Under the pieces are notes generated by a model that saw nothing but the letters and a program-made list of their open reading frames with translations, was not told the DNA's origin and made no database searches. This document shows positions 25,630 to 35,387 of a DNA stretch of 64,000 nt, piece after piece (the stretch's first letter is position 1; each line of letters opens with the position of its first letter). A program made the translations under genes and the position numbers. The stretch is taken from positions 62,001 to 126,000 of the forward strand of contig NC_019942.1 of assembly GCF_000327505.1 (NCBI RefSeq). The letters are read 5' to 3'. This DNA comes from Aciduliprofundum sp. MAR08-339. GTDB taxonomy: Archaea; Thermoplasmatota; Thermoplasmata; Thermoplasmatales; Aciduliprofundaceae.

Positions 25630-27933
25630 TCAATCGCATGTGCCATCCCTGCAGGCAGCGGTTTCAGTGGAATCTAACTTGACATACTCCTCGGGAAACA
25701 ACTTTAACTGGACCATCTCTTCCTTTCTCTCCATAAGTTTCTCAATAGCCCTATCCGCCTTCTCTATGACTTGCTCCTTCTTGCTCTTGTCCCTGTATAT
25801 GGTTATGCCCTTACATTTGAGTTTGAAGGCAAGCATATAGGCGTTTTCCACATCCTGGGGAGTTGCATCGTACCTCAAATTCACAGTCTTGCTAACGGCA
25901 TTATCCACATACTTCTGGAAGGCAGCCTGCATCGCCACATGCCATTCAGGACTGATATCATGGGCTGTGCGGAACAGCCTCTTTATCTCCTCCGGAACGT
26001 CAAGATTTTGTATGCTTCCAGATTTTGCAATTTCAAGCATGAGATCCTCTGAGTAAAATCCACGCTTCTTTGCAATTTCTTCAAATAAAGAATTCACCTC
26101 AAGTAGCTCCTCTCCCTCAAGCACTCGGCGAATGAATGCTATGGCAAATAAAGGCTCTATGCTTGATGAAGTGCCTGCGATTATGCTTATGGTGCCCGTT
26201 GGTGCTATCGTGGTCGTGGTCGCGTTCCTTATTCTTATGCCCCTCTTCCACCACTCGCTCCCCTCCCACGCAGGAAACACTCCTCTCTTCTCCGCAAGTT
26301 TCATGCTCGCCCTGTGCGATTCGTCGTTTATGAATTTCATTACCTTCTCGGCCAGTTCTATGGCCTCCTCGCTATCGTACGGTATCCCTAACTTGATCAG
26401 CATCTCTGCCCAGCCCATTACGCCCAAGCCTATCTTTCGAGTTAGCAGGGTCATACGCTCTATCTGTGGCAGAGGATACTTGTTCGCGTCTATAACATTA
26501 TCAAGGAAATGCACCGCAGTATGCACCGTTCTGCGAAGTCTATCCCACTTCACCTTCCCATTCTCAACGAAGAGCGATAGATTTATTGAGCCCAGATTGC
26601 AGGATTCGTAGGGCAATAGGGGTTGCTCTCCGCACGGATTCGTGCTCTCTATCTCGCCCAGATGCTTCACCGGATGCTTCCTGTTTATCTCGTCTATGAA
26701 TATTATTCCCGGATCTCCTGTCTTCCAAGCCTGCGTCACTATTAAATCCCATACCTGCCTCGCCCTTATCCTCTTAACCTCCTCCCCCGTCCTTGGATTT
26801 CTCAATGCATAATCCTCATCGTTGAGCAACGCTTCCATGAATTCATCCGTTATCGCCACGCTTATGTTGAAGTTACTCAGCACCCTGTTCTCGCTGTCCT
26901 TCGATGTGATGAAATCCAAAATGTCCGGATGATGCACGCTCAGCACTCCCATGTTCGCGCCCCTTCTCTTTCCTCCCTGCTTTATTACATCAGTCGCCAC
27001 ATCAAATACACGCATGAAACTTAAGGGCCCTGAGGCCACACCCATTGTGCTCGCCACTATGTCCCCCTTGGGCCTCAATCGTGAGAATGAGAATCCAGTT
27101 CCTCCCCCGCTCTTGTGAATCATGGCCGCATATTTGACCGCGTCAAATATGCCCTCTATGCTGTCAGGCACAGGAAGAACAAAGCACGCGCTTAACTGCC
27201 CTAACTTCGTGTTCGCGTTCATTAACGTGGGAGAGTTTGGAATGAACAGGCGATTCACCATAAGAGAGTAGAACTCCCTGGTCCTCTCCTCCAAAACATC
27301 CCACTTATCGCTCAGAATGCGCATAAACTCGGAAAAATCCACCTTCATATGCCCCTTCAGGTTCAATCTCCTGTAAGCACGACGGAGCATTTCATATTCG
27401 TAGGTGCTCAAATTGTGCTTACCCGTGAACTCCGTCTTTCTAATTTTCTGCTTTCCACTGATATCGTAAACTTCCTCGAAATAAAGGGCATCCACGAGGG
27501 CCACAAATTTTGCAACGCGATAAAACATCTGCCTTGGCGTTTCCACAATATTACCGTTCTCATCCTTCAAAAGATACCTCGCTTCAAGGACCTTCACGGC
27601 ATTTATACTTAACTTGAGATCATCCTTCACACCAATAATCTCCTTTGCCTCCCTGACTCTCTTCCTGTTCTCCCTGTAAAGAATGTAGGCCTTTGCCGTG
27701 GACACATATTTTTTTTCCATAAGTACCTTCTCAACCTCGTCCTGAATCTGCTCAACTGTGGGCACATCGTACTTCCTGATTCTCTCCTCCACGAGGATGG
27801 ATAAATCCTCCGCCACCCTCTCGGGCTCATCAACCTCTCCCGTTTCCAGAAATGCCTTCTTTATGGCGTTTACAATCCTTCTTCTATCGTAAAGCACGTA
27901 GTCTCCACTTCTCTTCCTCACCAAACTGGGCAT
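25630..27933 (-). CDS. nrdJ: Adenosylcobalamin-dependent (class II) ribonucleoside-diphosphate reductase
   Basis: 767 residues. N-terminal ATP-cone (about 1-95), then the ten-stranded barrel with [44 protein letters not shown] (active-site Cys and Glu) and [10 protein letters not shown]. The C-terminal redox pair is ACRDGTCD. It reduces ribonucleotides using cobalamin and no oxygen, fitting an anaerobe or oxygen-variable habitat. ATG 27933 is preferred to the adjacent GTG 27936; TATA-like TATAATTTTTTA lies about 25-30 bases upstream. Single-gene unit. Confidence 0.96.
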   Translation of the reverse strand: MPSLVRKRSGDYVLYDRRRIVNAIKKAFLETGEVDEPERVAEDLSILVEERIRKYDVPTVEQIQDEVEKVLMEKKYVSTAKAYILYRENRKRVREAKEIIGVKDDLKLSINAVKVLEARYLLKDENGNIVETPRQMFYRVAKFVALVDALYFEEVYDISGKQKIRKTEFTGKHNLSTYEYEMLRRAYRRLNLKGHMKVDFSEFMRILSDKWDVLEERTREFYSLMVNRLFIPNSPTLMNANTKLGQLSACFVLPVPDSIEGIFDAVKYAAMIHKSGGGTGFSFSRLRPKGDIVASTMGVASGPLSFMRVFDVATDVIKQGGKRRGANMGVLSVHHPDILDFITSKDSENRVLSNFNISVAITDEFMEALLNDEDYALRNPRTGEEVKRIRARQVWDLIVTQAWKTGDPGIIFIDEINRKHPVKHLGEIESTNPCGEQPLLPYESCNLGSINLSLFVENGKVKWDRLRRTVHTAVHFLDNVIDANKYPLPQIERMTLLTRKIGLGVMGWAEMLIKLGIPYDSEEAIELAEKVMKFINDESHRASMKLAEKRGVFPAWEGSEWWKRGIRIRNATTTTIAPTGTISIIAGTSSSIEPLFAIAFIRRVLEGEELLEVNSLFEEIAKKRGFYSEDLMLEIAKSGSIQNLDVPEEIKRLFRTAHDISPEWHVAMQAAFQKYVDNAVSKTVNLRYDATPQDVENAYMLAFKLKCKGITIYRDKSKKEQVIEKADRAIEKLMERKEEMVQLKLFPEEYVKLDSTETAACRDGTCD

Positions 27934-27963
27934 CACGCATATATGGGATTTTGGGATAAAAAA

Positions 27964-28620
27964 TTATAGGTGCAGGGCCTCGTACCTCGCGATGATCTCG
28001 TAGGCGGCAACCCAGGCCATGAGGGTTTCATCGGCAATTGATACTCTTCTGGCAAATTCAACGTTGCTCAGAAAATCACCGCTGGGGAAACCACCAATTA
28101 TAAACGTAACATCCTGAGGAATTTCAAAATCCTTGAGATTCACCCTCTCACCCTTCTCGGAGAGAACTATTACGGGATCACCTATCTCCATGGCCAGTGA
28201 TTGAAGGGATTTCCTCTCAACCCACATCAGAGGAGAATCGCAATTTGGAACGCACTCATTGTGAAATAGATTCTCCATAAGCCCCACGAAGCGGGGATAG
28301 GACTTCGGCAAACGGGTTTCGGGAGATATGTGGATAACCTCATTGTTTCTGGTGTGCACATAAACTCTCAGTTTGCCCCGATGATTTAGGATTGATTCCT
28401 GCACATTCATAAGGAAGAAATGCACGATGTCTGGTCTGCCACGCCTTTCGGCTTCGCTTCCATACTTGCTCCTTATGGCCTGATGATGGTAGGTGGCATC
28501 CAAGAGCAGATTTGAGGGTCTCTTCTTCCTAGCCCTAGCATGCTTCACTACTGCGGGATGTCCCTGAATCTCACGGGGCACGATTTCCAGTTCGCTATCC
28601 GCCAGGATTATGTGCATCAT
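27964..28620 (-). CDS. nep1: rRNA small-subunit pseudouridine N1-methyltransferase Nep1/Emg1
   Basis: 218 residues, SPOUT-class. Recognised from LLDATYHHQAI, RGRPDIVHFFLMNVQESILN and, near the C-terminus, IIGGFPSGDF, the SAM-binding knot. It methylates the hypermodified pseudouridine of helix 35 in 16S rRNA and helps small-subunit assembly. It starts inside the stop of the preceding small gene, so the two form an operon. Confidence 0.93.
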   Translation of the reverse strand: MMHIILADSELEIVPREIQGHPAVVKHARARKKRPSNLLLDATYHHQAIRSKYGSEAERRGRPDIVHFFLMNVQESILNHRGKLRVYVHTRNNEVIHISPETRLPKSYPRFVGLMENLFHNECVPNCDSPLMWVERKSLQSLAMEIGDPVIVLSEKGERVNLKDFEIPQDVTFIIGGFPSGDFLSNVEFARRVSIADETLMAWVAAYEIIARYEALHL

Positions 28621-28901
28621 CCGAATATGGCCCCCATTCCAAGAGAGGCTTCCTCCTCTTCCTCTTTTATCTTTTTGTATACCTTCTCCGCCTCTTCATC
28701 CCTTATCTCAAACTCACCAGCAATCTCTCTGGCGCGTCTCAGGGCTTCCTCGCTTCCCTCTACCAGGATGTATACCTCATTTCCCCCCATTCCAAGAGAT
28801 CTGGAATCCCTCTTGACTATGGTCTGTCTCGCGATTACGTCATCTTCGTAAATCCTGCGTATCTTTAGATCCTCTCCCTTGAATCTGAATACTGCGTACA
28901 T
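28617..28901 (-). CDS. Small acidic protein co-transcribed with nep1, unknown function
   Basis: 94 residues from ATG 28901 (GTG 28910 possible). N-terminal beta-rich half (MYAVFRFKGEDLKIRRIYEDDVIARQ) and a helical, highly Glu/Lys-rich C-terminus (EEAEKVYKKIKEEEEEAS) ending in GMGAIFG. Its stop overlaps the nep1 start by 4 bases, suggesting a ribosome-assembly context. TATA-like CTTTAATTACC at about 28932-28942. No family recognised. Confidence 0.65.
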   Translation of the reverse strand: MYAVFRFKGEDLKIRRIYEDDVIARQTIVKRDSRSLGMGGNEVYILVEGSEEALRRAREIAGEFEIRDEEAEKVYKKIKEEEEEASLGMGAIFG

Positions 28902-29038
28902 ATCAATCACACTTCCCGTAAATTCCCAAGGTAATTAAAGATTTCTAACATCCGCTTTGATCCCCCGCACTTGCTTTAATGAAATCAAAATAAAAAACAT
29001 AAGTGGAAAAAATTATATTCAATGAATTTATTCATACC

Positions 29039-29413
29039 ATGGTGAAAAATATGGATGGCAAGAAGGAAAATTTGAGTTTTGCACAGAGAGCCATAAGGAG
29101 CCCCAAACTCATCTATGCCGGCATAATAATCTCTGTGATTCTAATATACATAGGTGCCATTCTTTCATCTACGGCGCCATTCTACGATAGCAGTACCAGC
29201 GTTTTCTTTATGTTCTTATCCGCCATAATATACAACCTGGGAATACTCTGGCTCGTGTTGATATTTTTGGGACTCGGAATTGGCAGACACGATTATCCCC
29301 AGTGGGTCAGAGTCTCCCTCATAGTCGCAGCGTTCCTTCTGATACTGTTCGGGCTAATGAATTTTAAAGATAGTATAATTCTCTACAGATTTAGCACCCA
29401 AATCATCCTCTAA
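29039..29413 (+). CDS. Small membrane protein, unknown function
   Basis: 124 residues with three hydrophobic segments (about 25-48, 58-82 and 92-112). A longer frame starts at GTG 29003, but AATTATATTC at 29011-29020 is a TATA element about 26 bases before ATG 29039, so the shorter form is chosen. A T-run follows the stop. No family recognised. Confidence 0.55.
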   Translation: MVKNMDGKKENLSFAQRAIRSPKLIYAGIIISVILIYIGAILSSTAPFYDSSTSVFFMFLSAIIYNLGILWLVLIFLGLGIGRHDYPQWVRVSLIVAAFLLILFGLMNFKDSIILYRFSTQIIL

Positions 29414-29450
29414 TTTTTTTATATGCAAGGATTAAGTACAACTTCCACAT

Positions 29451-29705
29451 ATGGTAAATATGCTCAAAGCCACGGTAATTGTGAAACTCAAAGGGGGCGT
29501 GGACGATCCCGAGGGAAGGACAATAAAGCACAGTCTGGAACTTTTGAATTTTGAAGGGATAGAGGATGTCAAGGTTGCCAAATTGTACGAGATTTACCTT
29601 GATAAGCCCCTGGAAGAGGGCAGAAAAGAAGTGGAGGAGATGATACGCAAACTCCTTGTGAATCCCGTGATACACGATTACGAGTTAAGGGTGGAGGAGA
29701 TATGA
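29451..29705 (+). CDS. purS: Phosphoribosylformylglycinamidine synthase subunit PurS
   Basis: 84 residues. The typical PurS layout is kept: KATVIVKLKGGVDDPEGRTI, then VKVAKLYEIYLD and NPVIHDYEL. PurS bridges PurL and PurQ in FGAM synthetase, the fourth step of purine synthesis. purS, purL and purQ form one operon with an ATGA overlap to purL. Start may be ATG 29460 rather than 29451. TATA-like TTTTTTATATGC at about 29413-29425. Confidence 0.95.
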   Translation: MVNMLKATVIVKLKGGVDDPEGRTIKHSLELLNFEGIEDVKVAKLYEIYLDKPLEEGRKEVEEMIRKLLVNPVIHDYELRVEEI

Positions 29706-32008
29706 TATTGAGAGAGATCTTTCCGGGAGTCCATGAGGTTAAAATTCTCAGTGCCAGTGATGAGGAATTGAACGAGATAAACGAGAGCATGGGCCTTGCA
29801 CTTAGCTTGAATGAGATGAAAAAATTGCAGGAATTTTTCAGAGAGATTGGAAGGGAGCCAACTGATTTGGAGATTCACGCAATTGCGCAGGGATGGAGTG
29901 AGCACTGCTCCTACAAATCATCAAAAAAGGTGCTAAAGGAGCACATATTTGGAATACCATCCGAGAATGCCATAATAGTGATGCAGGATGATGCAGGAGT
30001 GGTGGAATTCAATGAGGACTATGCTTATGTATTCAAGATTGAGAGCCATAACCACCCAAGCGCTGTGGAGCCTTACGGTGGGGCGGCCACTGGAGTGGGC
30101 GGAATAATAAGGGATGTACTCAACATGGGTGCAAAACCCATTGCCCTCGTGGATCCCCTGTTCTTCGGTCCACCCGATTATCCCTACGAGAAACTCAATC
30201 CCGGAATAAAGCATCCCCTCTACCTTATGAAGGGTGTCATTGCAGGTATAAGAGATTACGGGAATCGTGTGGGCATACCCACAGTTGCCGGCATAACATA
30301 CTTCCATGAGGATTTTGTGAACAACATTCTCGTTAATGCCGGATGCCTTGGAATAGTGAGAAAGGACAAGATTGTGAGAAGCATAGTAACCGAGCCTGGA
30401 CTCAAGTTCGTCATGGTGGGCGGCAGGACAGGCAGGGATGGAATCCACGGCGTGAATTTCGCCTCAAAAATTCTCACGGAGAAGAGTGAGGAGGAGAAGC
30501 AGGCTGTGCAGCTGGGCAATCCCATAATAAAAGAGCCACTGATTCATGTGGTATTGGAGGCAAATGATGCAGGTATAATTGAAGGAATGAAGGACCTTGG
30601 GGGAGGAGGCTTGGGAAGCGTTGTTGGAGAGATGTGCCACGCTGGAGGAGTTGGTGCCGATATTCATCTGGAAAATGTGCTCCTGAAGGAGAAGAATATG
30701 GCACCCTGGGAGATATGGGTCAGCGAGAGTCAGGAGAGAATGCTTCTGGCCCTGAGGGAAGAAAACATGCCCAAACTCAGAGAAATATGCAAGAAATGGG
30801 ACGTTGAGATGAGCGTAATAGGAAAGAGTGTTGAGGGGGAGAATTTGAGAATATTCTGGCATGGAAATCTCATCGCAAATCTACCCTTGGATTTTGTTAC
30901 CGCTGGCGTGGAGTATGACAGGCCATACAGGATGGAGAAGATTACGAAAAAACAGGAGATTCCCCTTGAACCAAATTACAGAAGAGTTCTCCTTTCACTC
31001 CTGAATTCTCCAAACATAGGGAGCAAAGAATGGATAATAAGACAGTACGACCACGAGGTTCAGGGAAGAACCGCAATAAAGCCCATGCAGGGCATAATTG
31101 GGTACGAAACACATGGAGATGCGGCCGTGCTAAAACCCCTAAAGGATTCATGGAAGGGTATTGCCATAACAACCGTGGCAAATCCCCAGATTGCAAAGAT
31201 TAACCCGTACTTAGGCGCGCTATACACCGTGGATGAGGCCGTACGCAATCTCGTATCTGTTGGAGCTAAACCACACGCATTCTCAGATTGCCTCAATTTT
31301 GGAAATCCGGAGAATGAGGAGATCATGGGAGAGTTCCGAGAATCGTGCAGGGGATTGGGCGAGGCTGCAAGATTTTTGGGCATACCATTTGTTTCAGGAA
31401 ATGTTAGTTTTTACAACGAGGCCTTCGGAAAGAACATACCACCAACGGTTGTGCTCATGGCCGTTGGAATAGTGGAAGATGTTAGAAAGGCTACCACCGT
31501 GGATTTCAAAGGAGAGGGAAACTCCTTATACCTCGTGGGTGAGACGAGGGAGGAGATGGGTGGAAGCGAATACTACAGGCTCATAGGAGCGGAGAGCACC
31601 ACCGTGCCAGAGGTGAATTTGAAGGAGCTGAGATCGAGAAGCGAGGAGATACTGAGAGCCATGAATCTTGGACTCATAGCCTCCTGTCATGATGTGTCCC
31701 AGGGAGGTCTAGCAGTGACCCTAGCAGAGATGAGCATAGGTGGAAATCTGGGTGCTGAAATAGACCTTGCCCCCATTGGCTTCATGCGCGCGGATTTCAA
31801 ACTGTTTTCAGAGAGTGCAACCAGATGGGTGTGCGAAGTCAAAAACGGGAAGGATGAGGAATTTGAGGAGGTGGTGAAGGCGAGAAAGATAGGTATCGTT
31901 GGAGGAGACACCCTCAAGGTCAGGGACGGAAACAGGTGGTTATTTAACATACATCTGAACATCCTTCGCAATGAATGGAGAAACGCGTTGAAGGGGTACA
32001 TGGGGTGA
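29702..32008 (+). CDS. purL: Phosphoribosylformylglycinamidine synthase subunit PurL
   Basis: 768 residues, the small archaeal/Gram-positive PurL that needs separate PurS and PurQ. AIAQGWSEHCSYKSSKK (about 61-77), ESHNHPSAVEPYGGAATGVGG, the later MKDLGGGGLGSVVGEM and the C-terminal SCHDVSQGGLAVTLAEM are ATP- and FGAR-binding signatures. Converts FGAR to FGAM with ammonia supplied by PurQ. Second gene of purSLQ. Confidence 0.97.
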   Translation: MILREIFPGVHEVKILSASDEELNEINESMGLALSLNEMKKLQEFFREIGREPTDLEIHAIAQGWSEHCSYKSSKKVLKEHIFGIPSENAIIVMQDDAGVVEFNEDYAYVFKIESHNHPSAVEPYGGAATGVGGIIRDVLNMGAKPIALVDPLFFGPPDYPYEKLNPGIKHPLYLMKGVIAGIRDYGNRVGIPTVAGITYFHEDFVNNILVNAGCLGIVRKDKIVRSIVTEPGLKFVMVGGRTGRDGIHGVNFASKILTEKSEEEKQAVQLGNPIIKEPLIHVVLEANDAGIIEGMKDLGGGGLGSVVGEMCHAGGVGADIHLENVLLKEKNMAPWEIWVSESQERMLLALREENMPKLREICKKWDVEMSVIGKSVEGENLRIFWHGNLIANLPLDFVTAGVEYDRPYRMEKITKKQEIPLEPNYRRVLLSLLNSPNIGSKEWIIRQYDHEVQGRTAIKPMQGIIGYETHGDAAVLKPLKDSWKGIAITTVANPQIAKINPYLGALYTVDEAVRNLVSVGAKPHAFSDCLNFGNPENEEIMGEFRESCRGLGEAARFLGIPFVSGNVSFYNEAFGKNIPPTVVLMAVGIVEDVRKATTVDFKGEGNSLYLVGETREEMGGSEYYRLIGAESTTVPEVNLKELRSRSEEILRAMNLGLIASCHDVSQGGLAVTLAEMSIGGNLGAEIDLAPIGFMRADFKLFSESATRWVCEVKNGKDEEFEEVVKARKIGIVGGDTLKVRDGNRWLFNIHLNILRNEWRNALKGYMG

Positions 32009-32012
32009 TTAT

Positions 32013-32768
32013 ATGAGAGTTGCAATACTTCAAATTGAGGGTACGAACTGCGAGGAGGAGAGTTACACCGCATTTAAAGAACTGGGGCACGAGCCAGAAT
32101 ATGTGCATTTGAATCTCCTTAAATGGGGCAAAAAAAGCCTGGAAGATTACGACATGCTCTTTATTCCCGGAGGATTCTCCGCGGGAGATTACATTCGCGC
32201 TGGTGCCATATTTGCTGCAAGATTGAAGGCTATAGCCCTAAAGGATATAAAAAAATTCGTGGATGAAGGGAAGAAAATAATGGGGGTATGCAATGGATTT
32301 CAGGTTCTCATAGAACTGGGCCTTTTACCAGGCACAAACGGAATAAGTGAGGTACCAGAGGCCGCTCTTATGATAAACGATTCCAATCGCTTTGAATGTC
32401 GGTGGACATATCTGAAGAAATTGCAGGATGGGCTCTTCACAAGTGATGTGCCTGAGATCATATCACTCCCGGTGGCCCACGGGGAGGGAAAATTCGTCAC
32501 CAGCGAGAGAATAATGGAGGAAATAATTGAAAATGGGCAGATAGCATTCAAATATGTCAAGCCCGACGGCTCCAAGGCCACATATCCCTGGAATCCAAAT
32601 GGCTCAATGGAGGATATTGCCGCATTGACGAATCCTGAGGGAAATGTCCTTGGCATGATGCCACACCCTGAGAGGGCATTCTTCCCGTATCAGCATCCGG
32701 ATTGGATGAGGTTTAAAAGGAAGCGTGGAGATGGATATCACATATTTTCCTCGTTAAGCAAACATTAA
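32013..32768 (+). CDS. purQ: Phosphoribosylformylglycinamidine synthase subunit PurQ (glutaminase)
   Basis: 251 residues, class I glutamine amidotransferase. Nucleophile Cys in GVCNGFQVLIELGLLPG (about 90-106) and the His/Glu pair in MMPHPERAFFPYQHPDW near the C-terminus. Delivers ammonia from glutamine to PurL. Four bases after the purL stop; last gene of the purine operon. Confidence 0.97.
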   Translation: MRVAILQIEGTNCEEESYTAFKELGHEPEYVHLNLLKWGKKSLEDYDMLFIPGGFSAGDYIRAGAIFAARLKAIALKDIKKFVDEGKKIMGVCNGFQVLIELGLLPGTNGISEVPEAALMINDSNRFECRWTYLKKLQDGLFTSDVPEIISLPVAHGEGKFVTSERIMEEIIENGQIAFKYVKPDGSKATYPWNPNGSMEDIAALTNPEGNVLGMMPHPERAFFPYQHPDWMRFKRKRGDGYHIFSSLSKH

Positions 32769-32799
32769 ATATGATGTGTATAATTTCCCCACGAGGGAG

Positions 32800-33453
32800 A
32801 TGGGTGAAGCAATTGGTGTGATAGCCACAATTATAAATGCGATACTATTTTTATCCGTATCCATCTATGTGCTATTCACAAAAGGGGAGAAAAACCTGAG
32901 TCACTATTTTTTCTCAATAATGAGCTTTTTCCTGTTCCTATACAGCATAGTGGAGGCGCTAAAATTCACAGAGGAATACGATACCGCACTTCTCATGGCT
33001 AGAATAGCACCCTCGCTCTTGGCCCTTTCACTTTACTTTTTTGTCCTGTTCACACACTATCTGCGAAGGGGATGGAATGTGAAAGAAGCCATACTCCTAT
33101 TCCTCCCGATGATCCTTGCATTCAGCATTTCCTACACTAATATGATAGATGGCCTGCGTTCTTCCTCCTACGGTTGGGTATCCATGTTTAATATGCCCGC
33201 TCTCGCCATATATTACCTAATTATGGGAAGTTATATAGTGCTGGGCATCGCAAATCTATTCATTCTGCATCGCTACGTGGATGGGAAATTCAAAAGGAAA
33301 ATTCTATACCTCATTATAGGCAGTTTTGTGGTTCTGTTTTTATCAATGCTCTACGTGCTTCAGGTAATTGAAAACGAGTATCTCCTTCCATTCTTAAACA
33401 TATCAATCCTGATTTTAGGACTCATATATTTCTACACCCTGATCTCACCATAA
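32800..33453 (+). CDS. Seven-helix membrane protein resembling a histidine-kinase 7TM sensor module
   Basis: 217 residues, almost wholly hydrophobic with about seven helices of 18-22 residues and short loops. The pattern resembles HisKA_7TM sensor regions, but no kinase, HAMP or other output domain follows, so it is either a stand-alone sensor or an unrelated protein. ATG 32800 is chosen over GTG 32776: TTAAATATGA at 32764 lies upstream and GAGGGAG precedes the ATG. Confidence 0.6.
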   Translation: MGEAIGVIATIINAILFLSVSIYVLFTKGEKNLSHYFFSIMSFFLFLYSIVEALKFTEEYDTALLMARIAPSLLALSLYFFVLFTHYLRRGWNVKEAILLFLPMILAFSISYTNMIDGLRSSSYGWVSMFNMPALAIYYLIMGSYIVLGIANLFILHRYVDGKFKRKILYLIIGSFVVLFLSMLYVLQVIENEYLLPFLNISILILGLIYFYTLISP

Positions 33454-33454
33454 C

Positions 33455-33754
33455 TCAAATACCCAGAAGTTTCTTGGCCTGGGGAGACATCATATCAGGA
33501 TTCCATGGCGGATCAAAGGTCACCTCAATATCCACATTCTCCACACCCTCAATTGCCTTTACCTTCTGATAAACATCGGCAATTATGGCATTTGCCAGAG
33601 GACATGTGGGCGTTGTAAGTGTCATCTTTATGTAAACATCCTTGCCGTTATCCACACGAACCTCGTAAATCAAACCCAGGTTAACAACATCCACTCCAAG
33701 TTCAAAATCAATGGCCCTTTTGAGGGCATCCCAGACCTCCTTCTCGCTGACCAT
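33455..33754 (-). CDS. MIP18 / DUF59 family iron-sulfur assembly protein
   Basis: 99 residues. VWDALKRAIDFELGVDVVNLGLIYEV, then TLTTPTCPLANAI with the conserved Cys, and FDPPWNPDMMSPQAKKLLG are the DUF59 signature (PaaD/SufT/MIP18). Members help load iron-sulfur clusters into target proteins. AT-rich TTTAAATATATAA at about 33770-33785 is its promoter, back to back with that of kptA. Confidence 0.9.
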   Translation of the reverse strand: MVSEKEVWDALKRAIDFELGVDVVNLGLIYEVRVDNGKDVYIKMTLTTPTCPLANAIIADVYQKVKAIEGVENVDIEVTFDPPWNPDMMSPQAKKLLGI

Positions 33755-33848
33755 GGTCGCAAAAATGGCAATTATATATTTAAATTTGTGGATACTCAGT
33801 GGATAACCTTTATATCCTGTTTTCTATTCCTCGTTAGGTGGTGATGGA

Positions 33849-34604
33849 ATGGTTCAGTTGAGAGAGTGTGAAAAGCATGGGCCGTTTAGGGGCGATGTTT
33901 GTCCGATTTGCGGTGAGGAGGGAAAGTTCCTTCTTAATGACTGGGAATTGACGGCAATAAGCAGAATGCTTGCGGGTATTTTAAGACATTTTCCTGAGAG
34001 GTTTCATGTTCAACTTGATGATAGAGGATGGGCGGATATTTACCAGATTGTAAAAGGAATAAAGAGAAAGCATCCACGATTCAGATGGCTCAAAACAAAG
34101 CACATAATAGCAATAGTGCTAACGGATGATAAGGGCAGGTATCAGTTGGATGTTGAGCATAACCGGGTTAGAGCCACCTACGGGCACTCAATAAAGGTTG
34201 ACCTCAGCGATCTCCCAACAGAGGGTATACCAGAAAAACTGTATTATCCCACCACAGAGGAGGAACTGGAGTACATCAAGGAGATAGGTCTTCAGCCTGG
34301 TGATAGGAAATGGGTACACCTAAGCAAGACCTATGAGGATGCGTACATTGCCGGACTGCACCGCGTGGAAGAGCCAATAATCTTAGAAATAGACACTCAA
34401 AAAGCCATCGAGGGAGGATACCAGATATACAGAGCAGCAAAAACCGTGTTCATAGCAGCTCAGATACCCCCTGAATTCATCAGCGTGGCGGAGAAAAGAG
34501 AAATCGAGATACCAGAGGAAGAACTTGAAAAAATAGAGGAGGAGAAGAGAAGACGTGAGAGAAAACTCCAGAGAGAGATGGAAAAGAGGGAGAAAAAAAT
34601 TTAA
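33849..34604 (+). CDS. kptA: Probable RNA 2'-phosphotransferase KptA/Tpt1 with N-terminal zinc ribbon
   Basis: 251 residues. An N-terminal CxxH/CxxC-type ribbon (CEKHGPFRGDVCPICG) is followed by the KptA core: LAGILRHFPERF, DDRGWADI, RATYGHS and the ADP-ribosylation site region WVHLSKTYEDAYIAGLHR. Transfers an RNA 2'-phosphate to NAD+. The C-terminus is a Glu/Lys/Arg-rich helix. ATG 33849 is set by GGTGGTGAT. The tRNA-Ala gene begins 31 bases after the stop. Confidence 0.92.
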   Translation: MVQLRECEKHGPFRGDVCPICGEEGKFLLNDWELTAISRMLAGILRHFPERFHVQLDDRGWADIYQIVKGIKRKHPRFRWLKTKHIIAIVLTDDKGRYQLDVEHNRVRATYGHSIKVDLSDLPTEGIPEKLYYPTTEEELEYIKEIGLQPGDRKWVHLSKTYEDAYIAGLHRVEEPIILEIDTQKAIEGGYQIYRAAKTVFIAAQIPPEFISVAEKREIEIPEEELEKIEEEKRRRERKLQREMEKREKKI

Positions 34605-34634
34605 AATACTGCTTTGGAATACTCTAACTCCCAT

Positions 34635-34708
34635 GGGCCGGTAGATCAGACCGGAAGATCGCCACCTTGGCATGGTGGAGGCCGCGGGTTCAAATCCCGC
34701 CCGGTCCA
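34635..34708 (+). tRNA. tRNA-Ala (anticodon GGC)
   Basis: 74 bases. Acceptor GGGCCGG pairs with CCGGTCC and contains the G3:U70 alanine identity pair. D-stem GATC/GATC; anticodon stem CCACC/GGTGG with loop TTGGCAT (anticodon GGC); T-arm GCGGG-TTCAAAT-CCCGC; discriminator A. CCA is not encoded. TATA-like AATTTAAAATAC overlaps the kptA stop about 30 bases upstream. Two further copies of its 3' end follow. Confidence 0.93.
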
Positions 34709-34834
34709 TTCCGCTACGCTCCATGGAGCAGGCTTATGTTCTCCTGTCGTCGAACATCCAGCCCGGTCCACTCACTTCGTTCGTGAACACGGGCTAAGTC
34801 GAAAATTGTAAATTTTCTCCTCCCACCCGGTCCA
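34696..34834 (+). repeat. Three spaced copies of the tRNA-Ala 3' end (CCxxCCCGGTCCA)
   Basis: The 13-mer CCCGCCCGGTCCA ends the tRNA at 34708. Near-identical CCAGCCCGGTCCA ends at 34770 and CCCACCCGGTCCA at 34834, spaced 62 and 64 bases. Between them are a perfect 12-bp palindrome (GCTCCATGGAGC, 34718-34729) and an inverted repeat closing GCCCG (34761) with CGGGC (34794). Possible traces of integration at the tRNA or of partial tRNA duplication. The 250 bases from 34709 to 34955 hold no other gene that I can see. Confidence 0.55.
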
Positions 34835-34955
34835 CCAAGCCCCTTTAAAAAATGTGCTTTACCCCCAAACAATTATTTTTTGAATAACTCGTTAAATATT
34901 TCGTATTTTTCTATCGTCCGATCCATTAAGTCCCTTTGTTGGAGATGGGCTTGAA

Positions 34956-35327
34956 CTAAGGACAATCCAAATCTTTCACAAACGGCTTTATATCAATAAC
35001 CGGTGTACCATCGTAGGCGTCAATATCCTCAATCTCTATTGTTAGGCCCTCAATTCTGTAAATTTTCACATTGTATAATGCAACTGGATTCGGGCGCACC
35101 GGAGAGCGTGTTGCAAATACTCCCCTAACGGGATATCCCGGCTCCCCATGGGAATGAACCTTCAGAATTTTCCTCCTATCTCCATCACTTTTATGAAACC
35201 AGAGAAGCAGCAGGATTCTGTTGAAATTTGATAGGCCGTAGAGAGCATCTTTGTACTCATCAAATATCTCAACTCTGGGTTTTCCATCCCTTTTAAAAAT
35301 CCCAACGGGGTATATTTTGTAGTTCAT
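34956..35327 (-). CDS. tRNA (t6A37-N6)-methyltransferase TrmO family
   Basis: 123 residues, single-domain TrmO/YaeB type. YPVGIFKRDG, LLLLWFHKSD, GVFATRSPVRPNPVALYNVK and DAYDGTPVIDIKPFV are the SAM-binding and barrel signatures. Expected to methylate t6A37 in tRNA, although archaeal members may act on other substrates. ATG 35327 follows GGTG and a TATA-like TTTTTTAACTT about 25-30 bases upstream; TTG/ATG/GTG alternatives lie up to 35342. Confidence 0.85.
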   Translation of the reverse strand: MNYKIYPVGIFKRDGKPRVEIFDEYKDALYGLSNFNRILLLLWFHKSDGDRRKILKVHSHGEPGYPVRGVFATRSPVRPNPVALYNVKIYRIEGLTIEIEDIDAYDGTPVIDIKPFVKDLDCP

Positions 35328-35387
35328 AGACACCATATACAAAAATAAGTTAAAAAAGTTGCATCATAAAACAAAAATTGTTGATTT

